Shown in pieces: positions 47,367 to 56,692 of a stretch of 64,000 nucleotides of DNA. The stretch's first letter is position 1. Each line of letters begins with the position of its first letter. Source of the DNA: Latescibacteria bacterium UBA6620 (GTDB lineage: Bacteria; Latescibacterota; UBA2968); assembly GCA_002433075.1 (NCBI GenBank), contig DJHM01000041.1, forward strand, positions 62,001 through 126,000, in the 5' to 3' direction. A model generated the notes under the pieces. That model was not told the origin of the DNA. It worked only from the letters and a program-made list of their open reading frames with translations, and did no database searches. The position numbers and the translations under genes are program-made.

Positions 47367-49295
47367 CTACCACCGGTTAATACTGTGACCGTTTCCGTGG
47401 AACCAGATCGTGTCCACGACGACGCCGAGGGCCAGACCCATCGCGTGTCCGATCAGCATTCCCAGAAACAGCGGAGCGATCCTTCGGTAACGCTCCAGCC
47501 CCCCCATCCTCAGGACGATGGTCTTGATCGCCCAGACCAGCAGGATCGACAGCAGGCTGCTCTGCAGAACGCCCGATGACGAGATCGCGAAGCCAACCGG
47601 CGAAATCGGGAAGGTCGGGATCTGGACTCTCAGGTAAAGCACCAGTGCGGTAAAAAGACCGCCAATCCCCAGGAACATCAGCCGGTTCCAGTCGGTACCC
47701 GAAGTGCCCTGCTGAATTCTGTTCGCGCTGATCTGCCAGACGCCGGCCGGTCCGTTGGCCGAACCCGTGAACGTCGTAACTCCGAAATTGAAACTTCCGA
47801 ACGCGTGATAGCCTTCGTAGAGCGTGAACACGACCACCGCCGCCGTCCCGATCAGGACACCCGACAACACTACCGGGACCAGCTTGCGACGCCCCCGGAT
47901 GTCCATCTCGTGTCCGAGTCGGGTCACGTTGGCGAGTGCGGTCATTCCGAGCGTCTTGCCGTCGCAGAAAAACGTATACGTCAGACCCAGGACGGCCGCG
48001 CTCGTTGGCCCGACACCGCCGATCCCCACCAGATGCCACGTAAAGGCCTGGGCCGTGATCGGGCCTCGAAGGATGACCAGCCCGCTCTCGACGATGATCC
48101 TGGCCAGACCGATATACAGAACGGCGGTGCCGAACCAGAATGCCAGCAACGGCCCCCAGTCCATTCCCGTTCCGCGTAGCCAGAACACCAGATAGACCAC
48201 AGAACCCGCGAGCAACCAGAGTGCGGATCGATACGACATCAGCTCTCCCGAGTCGTCGATGCTCCGCTCCCCCGTCCACGCTTGCCGCACGACGGCCTTC
48301 AAATGATCTCTCGCAATCCACAGGCCCCAGCCCACATAGACAATCATTCCCCCGAAGCTCTGCCATCCCGTCGAGGCATCGAACGAACCCCAGGGATCGG
48401 AACCCCCGATGCTGAAACCCACCCGGTTGAAAAGGCCTGCCTGGACGAACGAGAAAATCTGGAAAACCCACAGGCTGAGCAGCACATCAGACTTCGTGAA
48501 ATACGCGAAGGCCATCGTCATTGGATGGATCACGATCAACGCGGACGGAAACCCGCGAGCCACGACGAGCACATTTCGTGTCATCACCGGTAGCGGTGGG
48601 ATGGCGGTCACGAACCACGTGACGGTGTTCCACGCGAAAACGCCCAGCACCGAAAACAGACCGATTTGAAAGAGCCGGGATTTCACGAGCGCACGGAACG
48701 TCGTTGTCGTGCGCCCGGTGCCCGTCATTTGCAGGAGCGCGGTCGCAATCGGAAAGGCGAGCCGTTCGTGCTCCATCCACTGCTTCCGGAGGATCACCAT
48801 CACGCAGAAGTTCGCAACAAGCAGAGAGGCAAAGAACCCGCTCCACCAGACCAGAGACGGCGACCAGGCCGCCCAGGGGATGCTGCGCCCATCCGGCAGA
48901 CCTTCGTAGAAACCGGTCGTCGCATCCAGATCGCTCACGATCGCCCACGAGGGGAGATACGCCAGCAGCAACTCCTCCCACCGGTTCTCGGAGGTCGCGA
49001 AATACGTCGGAGATGCGACCGTCCCGAGCCAGTAACCCGAGAGCCACTCTCCCTGGGTGTTCGCGGCAACCGTCCCCATACAGCAGATCGTCAACAGTTC
49101 AGGCGAGGACAGTCCCCCGCCCCTACGACCTGCAAGCAGGTTGAACAGAAGGAGTAGAACGAACGGAACGAGAAAGGCGACCGAGAGGTGAGCGTAGTCC
49201 GCCCGGGAGGACCGGACGATCATACTCGAGTAGGCGGGCCAGACGCTGATGACGACAGAAAGCCCAAGACCGATCAGGACCGCACGCCGGGTCAA
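47367..49295 (-). CDS. DUF6785/DUF6784-type polytopic membrane protein (paralogue 5 of 5)
   Basis: 642 residues if it starts at TTG 49295-49293 (LTRRAVLIGLGLSVVISVWP aligned to the sister's MTKRALIIGL). The open frame runs on for 338 more codons to 50309, but that part lies antisense to the DapA-like gene and is not real. Motifs: SRADYAHLS, RKQWMEHERLAFP, FAYFTKSDVLLSLWVFQIF, VESGLVILRGPITAQAFTWH, C-terminus GNGHSINRW. No strong ribosome site before the TTG, so the start is by homology. Divergent from the DapA-like gene. Confidence 0.75.
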   Translation of the reverse strand: MTRRAVLIGLGLSVVISVWPAYSSMIVRSSRADYAHLSVAFLVPFVLLLLFNLLAGRRGGGLSSPELLTICCMGTVAANTQGEWLSGYWLGTVASPTYFATSENRWEELLLAYLPSWAIVSDLDATTGFYEGLPDGRSIPWAAWSPSLVWWSGFFASLLVANFCVMVILRKQWMEHERLAFPIATALLQMTGTGRTTTTFRALVKSRLFQIGLFSVLGVFAWNTVTWFVTAIPPLPVMTRNVLVVARGFPSALIVIHPMTMAFAYFTKSDVLLSLWVFQIFSFVQAGLFNRVGFSIGGSDPWGSFDASTGWQSFGGMIVYVGWGLWIARDHLKAVVRQAWTGERSIDDSGELMSYRSALWLLAGSVVYLVFWLRGTGMDWGPLLAFWFGTAVLYIGLARIIVESGLVILRGPITAQAFTWHLVGIGGVGPTSAAVLGLTYTFFCDGKTLGMTALANVTRLGHEMDIRGRRKLVPVVLSGVLIGTAAVVVFTLYEGYHAFGSFNFGVTTFTGSANGPAGVWQISANRIQQGTSGTDWNRLMFLGIGGLFTALVLYLRVQIPTFPISPVGFAISSSGVLQSSLLSILLVWAIKTIVLRMGGLERYRRIAPLFLGMLIGHAMGLALGVVVDTIWFHGNGHSINRW

Positions 49296-49394
49296 ATGCG
49301 GCCCCAGGAGGTTTCCCGATTCGGGAAGAATGAGAGGTGGAACTTGCGATCGTTCTGGAGCATATTGGCCCCGATCGGGAGGAAGCGAAAGCGG

Positions 49395-50291
49395 ATGGCA
49401 CAAACCCAACCCCAGACAATCAAGGATCGGCTCGACGGCCCCGTCAACTCGATTCCCACGCCCTTTCTGGCGAACGGCGACATCGACATCGATGGCGTTC
49501 GCAACATCATCGACGTCGGCATCGCTGGAGGAAGCGAGGTCAGCCTTCTCACCTATGGCGACAGCCAGTTCGACCATCTCTCCGACGAAGAGGTCGCCGA
49601 ACTCACCCGCTGCCTGATCGACCAGGTCAAGGGCCGGGCCCTCACCGTCGCGGCCACACGCAGATGGTCGAACGCGAAAGCCGTCGAATTCGCCCACTTC
49701 TGCAAGGACCTGGGTGTGGACGTCCTGATGGTCTTGCCGTCCGACCACGCCCGTCCGGGGGGAAAGGTCGAGCACTATCGCGCCGTCGCCCGGGTGATGC
49801 CCGTGATGCTCGTCGGCTGGCCGCCCCACGAGATCCTCGACGCGATCGTCGATATGGACAACATCTGCTGCTTCAAGGAAGACGGCGCCCTGGATTACGC
49901 GCCCGACACGATGCAGAAGTACGGCGATGCCTGGAAGTTTATGACCGGCGGCGGGCTCTGGAGGAACTTCACGCAGTGGCCGTGGCGACCCGCCTTCTTC
50001 TGCTACTTCTCTTCGTTCGCCCCGCACGTAGCTCGAGACTACTGGGATGCTGTTCAGCGATCTGACGTCGAGAAAGCCTCGAGCATCATCCGACAGATCG
50101 AGAAACCCTTCGAGGCGCTGGCATCGAATGTCGACGGCGGGTTCCAGGCACTGTGGCGAGCGACCCTCGAGCTGAACGGCGTCGCGTCCAGGTTCCTGCG
50201 TCCCCCGATGGTTACGGCCACCGAAGAAGAAGTCGACCGAATCAGAGGATCGATCGAGGAGCTGGGGCTGATCACGCACCCGCTCGCCTGA
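49395..50291 (+). CDS. DapA/N-acetylneuraminate lyase family aldolase
   Basis: 298 residues from ATG 49395, with GGGAGG upstream. DHDPS-family pattern: VNSIPTPFLANGDIDIDGVRNIIDVGIAGGSEVSLLTYGDS (about 14-56), then DVLMVLPSDHARPGGKVEHYRAVA, and the Schiff-base Lys in NICCFKEDGA (about residue 160). The usual GTTGE-type loop is altered to LLTYGDSQFD, so it is unlikely to be true DapA and probably cleaves or forms another 2-keto acid, such as a keto-deoxy sugar acid. That fits the UxuA-type dehydratases in the window. Confidence 0.78.
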   Translation: MAQTQPQTIKDRLDGPVNSIPTPFLANGDIDIDGVRNIIDVGIAGGSEVSLLTYGDSQFDHLSDEEVAELTRCLIDQVKGRALTVAATRRWSNAKAVEFAHFCKDLGVDVLMVLPSDHARPGGKVEHYRAVARVMPVMLVGWPPHEILDAIVDMDNICCFKEDGALDYAPDTMQKYGDAWKFMTGGGLWRNFTQWPWRPAFFCYFSSFAPHVARDYWDAVQRSDVEKASSIIRQIEKPFEALASNVDGGFQALWRATLELNGVASRFLRPPMVTATEEEVDRIRGSIEELGLITHPLA

Positions 50292-50307
50292 GAAACGCAG
50301 AAGCGAC

Positions 50308-50342
50308 ATCAGATATCCGAGTTTTGAAATCCGATATCAGAG
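50308..50342. repeat. Short spacer repeat, TATCCGA/TGAAATCCGA class
   Basis: CAGATATCCGAGTTTTGAAA then TCCGATATCAGAG, partly palindromic (GATATC), just before the AstE-like gene. Resembles the AT-rich phrases at 53284-53374. Confidence 0.35.
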
Positions 50343-50374
50343 AGGGGCAACATCTCGCATCTCTCCGATGTTAA

Positions 50375-51373
50375 ATGTCTTACATCGAATACCGCGGAGT
50401 CTTCAAATTGATCGACATCCCCAACCTCCCACGTGGTGAAAAATCCACCGGCTGGATCGACATCGCCGGCAGGCCCGACGGCGGCCAGTGGCGACTCCCG
50501 TATCTCTACGTCACCGGGCAGTCGGACGGCCCTGTGCTCGTCGTCTTCGCAGGGGTACACGGTGACGAGTACGAGGGCGTCGAAGCGATCCCTCGCGTGT
50601 ATGCGAGTCTCGACCCGAGCTTGTTGAAGGGTACCCTGTTCGCGATCCCCGTGTGCAACGTTCCCGCTTACGAAACGATCACCAGAAGCAGCCCTGTCGA
50701 TCATCTGAACCTCGCCCGTGTCTTCCCCGGCAACGCCGAGGGCAGCATCACCGAACGAATCGCACAACGGCTCACGGATGATGTCCTTGCCCACGCGGAT
50801 TTCTTTGTCGACCTCCACAGTGGCGGGATGGGCTATGACATCCCTACCCTGGTCGGGTACATCCACCAGGACACTCCGCTGGGTCAGAAGTCTTTCGACG
50901 GGGCCCGCGCTTTCGGCGCTCCTGTCCTGTGGGGTCATCCCTCACTCGCACCCGGCCGTTCACTCAGTGCGGCCGTCGATCACGGTGTTCCCTGTGTCTA
51001 CACGGAGGCGGCCGGGGGTGGCTTCGCCAGAGCCGACGACGTCGACTGTTTCTACGAGGGTGTCTTGAACGTCGCGAAGTGGATGGGAATGATCGAAGGG
51101 GACCCGGCTCCCCGTTCGATGACGCATCATCTCGTCGGCGACGGAAATATGGACGAGGCGACTCTGGCTCCGGTCGCCGGCTACTTCCGGGCGGAGGTCG
51201 AACTGCTCGACGAGGTGGAGGCCGGTCAGCGAATCGGAACGATCCGCGACCTGTTTGGCAACACCCTAAAGGAAATCTGTGCGGGAACGGACGGCGTCGT
51301 TATTATGCTGCGGAGGATGCACAACGTACGCGTCGGAGACGGCCTCGCGCACGTCACCAAGCCAGCGAGTTAG
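50375..51373 (+). CDS. Succinylglutamate desuccinylase/aspartoacylase family protein
   Basis: 332 residues. M14-like zinc motif His62-Gly-Asp-Glu65 (GVHGDEYEGVEAIPRV), third ligand His in FVDLHSGGMGYDIPTLVGY (about 149), and the family segment DHLNLARVFPGNAEGSITERIAQRL. A C-terminal beta-rich domain (GYFRAEVELLDEVEAGQRIG) is common in this group. These enzymes remove acyl groups from N-acyl amino acids or related amides. Substrate unknown. It sits between the aldolase and a UxuA-like gene (47 bases), probably in one operon. Confidence 0.85.
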   Translation: MSYIEYRGVFKLIDIPNLPRGEKSTGWIDIAGRPDGGQWRLPYLYVTGQSDGPVLVVFAGVHGDEYEGVEAIPRVYASLDPSLLKGTLFAIPVCNVPAYETITRSSPVDHLNLARVFPGNAEGSITERIAQRLTDDVLAHADFFVDLHSGGMGYDIPTLVGYIHQDTPLGQKSFDGARAFGAPVLWGHPSLAPGRSLSAAVDHGVPCVYTEAAGGGFARADDVDCFYEGVLNVAKWMGMIEGDPAPRSMTHHLVGDGNMDEATLAPVAGYFRAEVELLDEVEAGQRIGTIRDLFGNTLKEICAGTDGVVIMLRRMHNVRVGDGLAHVTKPAS

Positions 51374-51419
51374 ATCCGACAAGACCTTTCAATCTTCAGT
51401 GTTCAATGGGGTGCTGCAG

Positions 51420-52445
51420 ATGATGCGTGTAACGATGGGGATCGGTCCCGATCCCAGTCCTTCCCTCCTCCGACGCTACAGCCAGCTGGGGGTGGATTGC
51501 GTCGACATCGGGGAGGCAACCAATCTCCCCGGGGTCCAGGAGCAGGGGTTTCCCGATCTCGACAGCCTTCTCGACATCAAGCAGCGGGTGCACTCCTGGG
51601 GACTGAGGCTGAACCGCCTCACGCTCCCCGATGTGGGCGAGGATTACTTTCTCGACCGGGAGGGCGCCGAACGGTACGTTGAGAACTCGGTCAATGCCCT
51701 GCGGGTCTTCGGCGAAGCCGGTGTCCCCATCGCGCGGCAACGCTGTGAGGGCGACACCTTCAACCATCTCGCCACGCACTACAGATCCGTCCACCGTGCG
51801 GGAATGCTCGGATCCGGCTACACGCTTGGTCACGTCACCCCCGAAGGCCTGGCGAGCCTCACCCCCGAGGACCTCCGGGCCAAAAGGGTGCACGTGTGGG
51901 ACCATACAACCGGGAGGCCGCCGACCAAGGAGCAACTCGATAACTGGTGGCAGCACTTCGTCGATCTGTATGCACGCCTCGTCCCCGTCGCCGAAGAGTA
52001 TGACCTCAAGCTGGCGATGCACCCATCGGACAATCCTCTGCCCGATTCACCATTTGGGGGCCTGGGTTTTCACCGAATCATCGACGCCTTCCCCAGTCCT
52101 AACGTCGGCTTCCTCTATTGTATCGGCACACGGGCAGAAGCCGGGAGCGAGCCCCTCGTTCTTCAGGAAATCAATCACTACGGCCGGAAGGGCCGGATCT
52201 TTATGGTCCATTTCCGCAACGTGCGTGGCAGCTTCGCGACCTCTGGCGGATACGAAGAGGTCCATCTCGACGACGGGGATATGAATATGTTTCACATCCT
52301 CGAAGCCTTGCATAAAGTGGGTTTCGACGGCTGCATCAATCCCGATCACATTTTCCAAATCGACGGCGACACGGAAGAGGTCAGCCAGGGAGCGGCCTAT
52401 TCCATCGGCTACATCAAAGCTCTGCTCGCCGCGCTCTACGCCTGA
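51420..52445 (+). CDS. Mannonate dehydratase-like TIM-barrel protein (paralogue 3 of 3)
   Basis: 341 residues from the first of two ATGs (51420, 51423); the frame is open upstream inside the AstE-like gene. It is closest to the 10834 protein: LAMHPSDNPLPDSPFGGLGFHRIIDAFP, VGFLYCIGTRAEAGSEPLVLQEINHYGRKGRIFMVHFRNVRGSF, HLDDGDMNMF and SIGYIKALLAALYA. Candidate metal ligands as in UxuA (His, Cys, His). An insertion of about 35 residues (HRAGMLGSGYTLGHVTPEGL) distinguishes it. The reaction is probably dehydration of an aldonate. Followed by PhyH after 7 bases. Confidence 0.8.
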   Translation: MMRVTMGIGPDPSPSLLRRYSQLGVDCVDIGEATNLPGVQEQGFPDLDSLLDIKQRVHSWGLRLNRLTLPDVGEDYFLDREGAERYVENSVNALRVFGEAGVPIARQRCEGDTFNHLATHYRSVHRAGMLGSGYTLGHVTPEGLASLTPEDLRAKRVHVWDHTTGRPPTKEQLDNWWQHFVDLYARLVPVAEEYDLKLAMHPSDNPLPDSPFGGLGFHRIIDAFPSPNVGFLYCIGTRAEAGSEPLVLQEINHYGRKGRIFMVHFRNVRGSFATSGGYEEVHLDDGDMNMFHILEALHKVGFDGCINPDHIFQIDGDTEEVSQGAAYSIGYIKALLAALYA

Positions 52446-52452
52446 TACCCAA

Positions 52453-53253
52453 ATGAACGCCTCCGATCATATCACGCGCCTGAAGGAAGACGGCTGGACC
52501 GTCGTCGAAAACGTCGTCCCCGAAGCGCACATCGAGGACCTGAAACGGCAGATTCAGGCCTCGACCGACGAACACGGAACCGAACGTGCCCGCAAGATGG
52601 GCATCGGGCACGTCGGCGGTTTCATCGCGTTCAACCAGGCGCTCGCACCCTATCTCGCCGATCGACGGGTCATCGAGCCGGTCCAGGGCATCCTCGGCCC
52701 GCACATCAAGATCTCATTCACCACCGCGACCATCAATATGCCGGAGAACCCCCGAGGCACCTGGCACGCCGACTGGCCCTTCAATCAGAATAACGCCGGG
52801 CACGTCGAGGCGCCCTATCCGGACGTCCCGATGCACATCACCACGCTCTGGATGCTGTCTCCCTTCTCCGAGGAAAACGGCGGAACCCTCATCGTCCCCG
52901 GAAGTCATCGGGAGCCGAACAATCCCACGTGCGACATCGGCGTGGATCCGTCGGCGCCCTACCCGGGCGAGATCAACGCCTGTGGAGATGCGGGAAGCGT
53001 CCTCGTGTTGGACAGTCGAATGTGGCACTCGACCGCAGCAAACACCACGAGCGACCCACGCGTCTCGGTCGTCGTGCGCTACGCGCCCTGGTGGCTCAAC
53101 ACTCGAGTCCTGTGCGATTCGCTCGAGCGGAAAGTGCTCGGCAAACGAACAGGGCTCGCCGATAACGACCAGCCGCTTGTACCGAAGAATATCTACGAGA
53201 ATCTGCCGGAAGACGTGAAGCCCCTCTTCAGCCACTGGGTTGCAGAGGCTTAA
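52453..53253 (+). CDS. Phytanoyl-CoA dioxygenase (PhyH) family protein with canonical triad
   Basis: 266 residues, 7 bases after the previous stop. Complete site: His105-Ala-Asp107 (TWHADWPF) and His192 (RMWHSTAANTT), with Arg203 for the cosubstrate (DPRVSVVVRY). Strand ENGGTLIVPGSHREPNN at 141-157. Helix HITRLKEDGWTVVENVVPEAH opens the fold. An active Fe(II)/2-oxoglutarate hydroxylase is expected. Operon position after the UxuA-like gene suggests that it prepares or modifies the same substrate, for example oxidative removal of a substituent; this is inference. Confidence 0.87.
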   Translation: MNASDHITRLKEDGWTVVENVVPEAHIEDLKRQIQASTDEHGTERARKMGIGHVGGFIAFNQALAPYLADRRVIEPVQGILGPHIKISFTTATINMPENPRGTWHADWPFNQNNAGHVEAPYPDVPMHITTLWMLSPFSEENGGTLIVPGSHREPNNPTCDIGVDPSAPYPGEINACGDAGSVLVLDSRMWHSTAANTTSDPRVSVVVRYAPWWLNTRVLCDSLERKVLGKRTGLADNDQPLVPKNIYENLPEDVKPLFSHWVAEA

Positions 53254-53283
53254 GACGGCACGGTAGATCAACATCCGCTCAGA

Positions 53284-53374
53284 AACGGATTGACGATTGA
53301 CGATCAAGAAGCTCCGAATGGGAGAAGTCGGTTCCTTCCCCACTCGGAAATCGTTAATTCTTAATCGGAAATCC
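53284..53374. repeat. Stuttering repeat, TTGACGA class
   Basis: GGATTGACGATTGACGATC (53288-53306) and, inverted and diverged, AAATCGTTAATTCTTAATCG with GAAATCC (53348-53374). Period of about 7. It fills most of the spacer before the M81 gene. Confidence 0.5.
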
Positions 53375-53430
53375 GCCTGCGCAGAAACCCGATCAAGAGT
53401 CATTCCCCCTGGTAACGACCTGAGGCTCCT

Positions 53431-54897
53431 ATGAGAATCGCAACCGGCGGTATCCTTCACGAGACCAGCACGTTCACGACGGTGCCCACGACGATCGCAA
53501 GTGCCAAAGAGCGCCAGGGGTATCTGCACGGTCAGGAGATTCTGGACAATTGGCGCGGCGTGAATTCGCCCATCGGCGGATTCATCGAAGGGGCCGATGC
53601 ACACGGATTCGAGCTCGTCCCGACTTCGTTCTGGGAAGCCTTTCCCAGCGCGCCGCTTCCCCGCTCCGACTTCGATACCATCGTCGATTCCCTTGTCGAT
53701 GGCATCGCCTCGGCGGGTGAGATCGACGGCGTCCTGCTCGAACTGCACGGCGCGATGGTGGCGGAGGGTGTGCCCGATGGGGAGGGGCATATTCTCGCCG
53801 CCGTCCGCGACCGCGTGGGCCCGGACCTTCCCATTGTCGCCCAGCTCGACATCCATTCCAACGTGTCACATCGAATGGTGGAACAGGCAGACGTCCTCAT
53901 CGGGCGTGAAACCTATCCCGAAGTCGATATGGCAGCCCGCGGCCGGGAATGTGCGGATGTCATTCATCGCATCCTGACGGAAGGAATCAAACCGACGATG
54001 GCGCTCCACCAGATCCCAATGGTCTGGGGAATGAACCAGGTCACCGCCCACCCGCCGATGAAGGACGCGATTGACTACCTGCACGAAGTCGAGTCCCGGC
54101 CTGGTGTTGTTTGCGGCTCCATCGCAACCTGTTACCCCCTCGCCGACATCCCCGATATGGGAGCGTCCGTCTATGTCGTCACCGACAACGACCAGGAACT
54201 GGCTCAGGCGTGCGCGAACGAACTAGGAGAATGGATCTTCGAACGTCGTGAGGACTGGCAGCTCGATCGACCGTCCACGGCCGAAGCCCTTCGACTCGCC
54301 GAAGCCGACGGGAACTACCCCGTGATCTTCGCTGACCGTGACGACAACACGGGTGGAGGCTCGCCCGGAGACAGCACGGGAATGCTCAAGGCTTTCGTGG
54401 ACGCGGGCCTCCAAGACGCCTGCGTGCTCTACATCGTCGATCCAGAGGCCGTCCAACAATGCCAGGACGCGGGGGTGGGCGCTCGGCTGAGCCTCGACAT
54501 CGGTGCAAAATCCACACCTCTCCAGGGACAGCCCGTACCGATGGACGTCGAGGTGATCGCCCTTTCGGACGGCGAGTTCAACTACGACGGTCCGATGTAC
54601 GCCGGTCTGGGGGGCCATATGGGTCCATCCGCGCACATCGAGCAGAACGGCATCCACGTCCTCCTCGTGACCGTCCGCGAGCAACCTTTCTGCACCGCCT
54701 TCTCCAGAACCCTCGGCCTCGACCCGAAGAAGATGCGCTACATCGGCGTCAAATCTGCAGCCCACTTCCGAGCCGGCTACGAATCGTGGGCGGGACAGAT
54801 TTTCTCCGTCGCGGAGCCCAGCGTGCACAACCCGACCGGAGGGAAGCTGGCGTTTAAGAACCTGGGGCGGAAGCTCTACCCATACGATGAATTCTGA
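53431..54897 (+). CDS. M81 family metallopeptidase, MlrC-like
   Basis: 488 residues starting after TGAGG. N-terminal MlrC domain: RIATGGILHETSTF (Glu-Thr metal region), DGVLLELHGAMVAEGVPDGEGHIL (about 98-121), VAQLDIHSNVSHRMVEQADVLIGRETYPEVDM (about 140-172). C-terminal domain: ADRDDNTGGGSPGDSTGML (about 303-321), then VREQPFCTAFSRTLGLDP. Named after microcystinase C, but the family is broad and probably acts on other linear or cyclic peptides or amides. No signal peptide. It opens a plus-strand run to the window end. Confidence 0.87.
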   Translation: MRIATGGILHETSTFTTVPTTIASAKERQGYLHGQEILDNWRGVNSPIGGFIEGADAHGFELVPTSFWEAFPSAPLPRSDFDTIVDSLVDGIASAGEIDGVLLELHGAMVAEGVPDGEGHILAAVRDRVGPDLPIVAQLDIHSNVSHRMVEQADVLIGRETYPEVDMAARGRECADVIHRILTEGIKPTMALHQIPMVWGMNQVTAHPPMKDAIDYLHEVESRPGVVCGSIATCYPLADIPDMGASVYVVTDNDQELAQACANELGEWIFERREDWQLDRPSTAEALRLAEADGNYPVIFADRDDNTGGGSPGDSTGMLKAFVDAGLQDACVLYIVDPEAVQQCQDAGVGARLSLDIGAKSTPLQGQPVPMDVEVIALSDGEFNYDGPMYAGLGGHMGPSAHIEQNGIHVLLVTVREQPFCTAFSRTLGLDPKKMRYIGVKSAAHFRAGYESWAGQIFSVAEPSVHNPTGGKLAFKNLGRKLYPYDEF

Positions 54898-54977
54898 TGC
54901 AACAGTCGGCTGCCGGCAGCCGGCCGCCGGCCGACACAAAGTCCTTCGTCCACTCAGAAGCCTCTCGGTTTCCACCG

Positions 54978-56495
54978 ATGCCCAGCCCTAACTTCCTCTT
55001 CATCCTAGCGGACGATCTCGGTTGGCGCGATCTAGGTGTCGAGGGAAGCGCGCTCTACGAGAGTCCGAACATCGATCGTATCGCGAACGAGGGAATGCGT
55101 TTCACGCAGGGATACGCTGCGTGCCAGGTCTGCAGCCCGTCTCGCGCGAGCATCCTGACCGGCAAGGTTCCTCCGCGTCACGGCATCACCGATTGGATCG
55201 GCGCAGCCTCCGGTAAAGCCTGGCGGGAGCGCGAACGGTTCAACAAACTGCTCCCCCCCGACTACGAACACGGCCTGCGTCGCGACGAGATCACGATCGC
55301 AGAAGCGTTCCAACGCGCTGGCTACCGAACGTTCTTCGCCGGGAAGTGGCATCTGGGGGACACGGGTCAGGACCCCGAGGACTTCGGGTTCGAAATCAAC
55401 AAGGGTGGATGGCGCGTCGGAAGCCCGGCGGGCGGCTATTTCGCGCCGTGGGAAAACCCTAAACTCGATCCGGGGCCCCCTGGCGAGTCCCTGCCCATCC
55501 GCCTCGGAACAGAAACCGCCCGGTTTATTCACGATCACCACGCGGAACCGTTCTTCGCCTACCTCTCGTTTTACTCTGTCCACGGTCCGATCCAGACCAG
55601 CCTGGATCGCTGGTCCAAATACCGCGAAAAGGCCGTGGCACAGCGAAACGGCGCGAAGGACCGATTCGTGATGGACCGCAACCTTCCCGTGAGGCAGGTC
55701 CAGGATTGCCCGATCTACGGTGGAATGATCGAAGCGATGGACGACGCGGTCGGCATCGTCCTTGAAACGATCGACCGTCTCGGCCTTACCGATAACACGG
55801 TCGTATGCTTCACTTCGGACAACGGAGGGGTCTCCTCCGGCGACGCCTACGCGACCTCGAACCTTCCCTTACGGGGCGGGAAGGGGCGCCAGTGGGAAGG
55901 CGGGATCCGGGAGCCGTTCTACGTCAAGGCCCCAGGCGTCACACGTCCAGGATCGACCTGCGACATCCCTGTGTCGGGCATCGATTACTACAGCACTTTC
56001 CTCGAGTTGGCCGATATCGAAGTGCCCGAGAAACAGGTTGTCGACGGAATGAGTCTCGTTCGCCTGTTGCGCGAGGAATCCGACCCCGACATCGAATCGA
56101 GGGACCTCTTCTGGCACTACCCCCATTACGGAAATCAGGGGGGTGAACCCGCCGCGATGATGCGTCGCCAGAACTGGAAGGTCATCCATTATTACGAGGA
56201 CGGCCGAGATGAACTCTACGACCTCGCCTCTGATCCAGGCGAACAGATCGACCTCGCTTCCCAACACTCAGACGTCGCCGCAGCGATGCGCGAGCGCCTG
56301 GACGCCTGGCTTGTCGAAACCGGCGCGAAGCTGCCGATTCCTGACCCCGAGTATGACGCTGACAAAGAATCCGAGCGGCTGCACCACCTCGGCCACGAGT
56401 TTATGGAGGAGCTGGAGGACCAGCACGCCGGCTATCTCGATCCCGACTGGCAGCCGAACGAAGACTGGTGGGGGAGTTTGGTTGTGGTGGATTGA
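54978..56495 (+). CDS. S1 family sulfatase
   Basis: 505 residues if it starts at ATG 54978 (MPSPNFLFILADDLGWRDLG); an earlier ATG at 54897 overlaps the previous stop and adds 27 residues with no signal peptide, so it is less likely. FGly motif Cys52-Ser-Pro-Ser-Arg (AACQVCSPSRASILTGK), Asp12-Asp13 for calcium, FFAGKWHLGD with Lys and His, and FTSDNGGVSSGDAYATSNLPLRGGKG. The C-terminal LYDLASDPGEQIDLA is standard. Similar to arylsulfatase A-like enzymes. Cytoplasmic by sequence. It needs an anaerobic or copper FGE located elsewhere. Confidence 0.9.
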   Translation: MPSPNFLFILADDLGWRDLGVEGSALYESPNIDRIANEGMRFTQGYAACQVCSPSRASILTGKVPPRHGITDWIGAASGKAWRERERFNKLLPPDYEHGLRRDEITIAEAFQRAGYRTFFAGKWHLGDTGQDPEDFGFEINKGGWRVGSPAGGYFAPWENPKLDPGPPGESLPIRLGTETARFIHDHHAEPFFAYLSFYSVHGPIQTSLDRWSKYREKAVAQRNGAKDRFVMDRNLPVRQVQDCPIYGGMIEAMDDAVGIVLETIDRLGLTDNTVVCFTSDNGGVSSGDAYATSNLPLRGGKGRQWEGGIREPFYVKAPGVTRPGSTCDIPVSGIDYYSTFLELADIEVPEKQVVDGMSLVRLLREESDPDIESRDLFWHYPHYGNQGGEPAAMMRRQNWKVIHYYEDGRDELYDLASDPGEQIDLASQHSDVAAAMRERLDAWLVETGAKLPIPDPEYDADKESERLHHLGHEFMEELEDQHAGYLDPDWQPNEDWWGSLVVVD

Positions 56496-56621
56496 GCAGG
56501 CGTGAGGGCGAGCAGGTGTGGCGCTGAATTGCGCGAACGTCTTCCAGTGGGAGCCGCCGGAGCCTGTCCCGAGCCCAGGCGAGGGGAGCGGCGAACTGTG
56601 TTAGCCAACGATTCCACAAGG

Positions 56622-56650
56622 GTAGGAGCCGCCTCCCGGCGTGGACGATA
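56622..56650 (+). repeat. GTAGGA-type palindromic repeat
   Basis: GTAGGAGCCGCCTCCCGGCG then TGGACGATA; compare 45095-45120 (minus) and 62620-62650 (plus). A GAGCCTGTCCCGAGC phrase precedes it at 56560. 56661-56692 resembles the AATACGG class. Confidence 0.5.
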
Positions 56651-56692
56651 TTCCTTCGATTACTGATTCAAAACACCATTCCCTGATTTCCT

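Noticed and set aside
49296..50309. 338-codon upstream extension of the 47367 membrane protein frame
   Set aside because: It runs antisense through the DapA-like gene, has no membrane or family motifs, and the sister gene of equal length starts at the equivalent of 49295.
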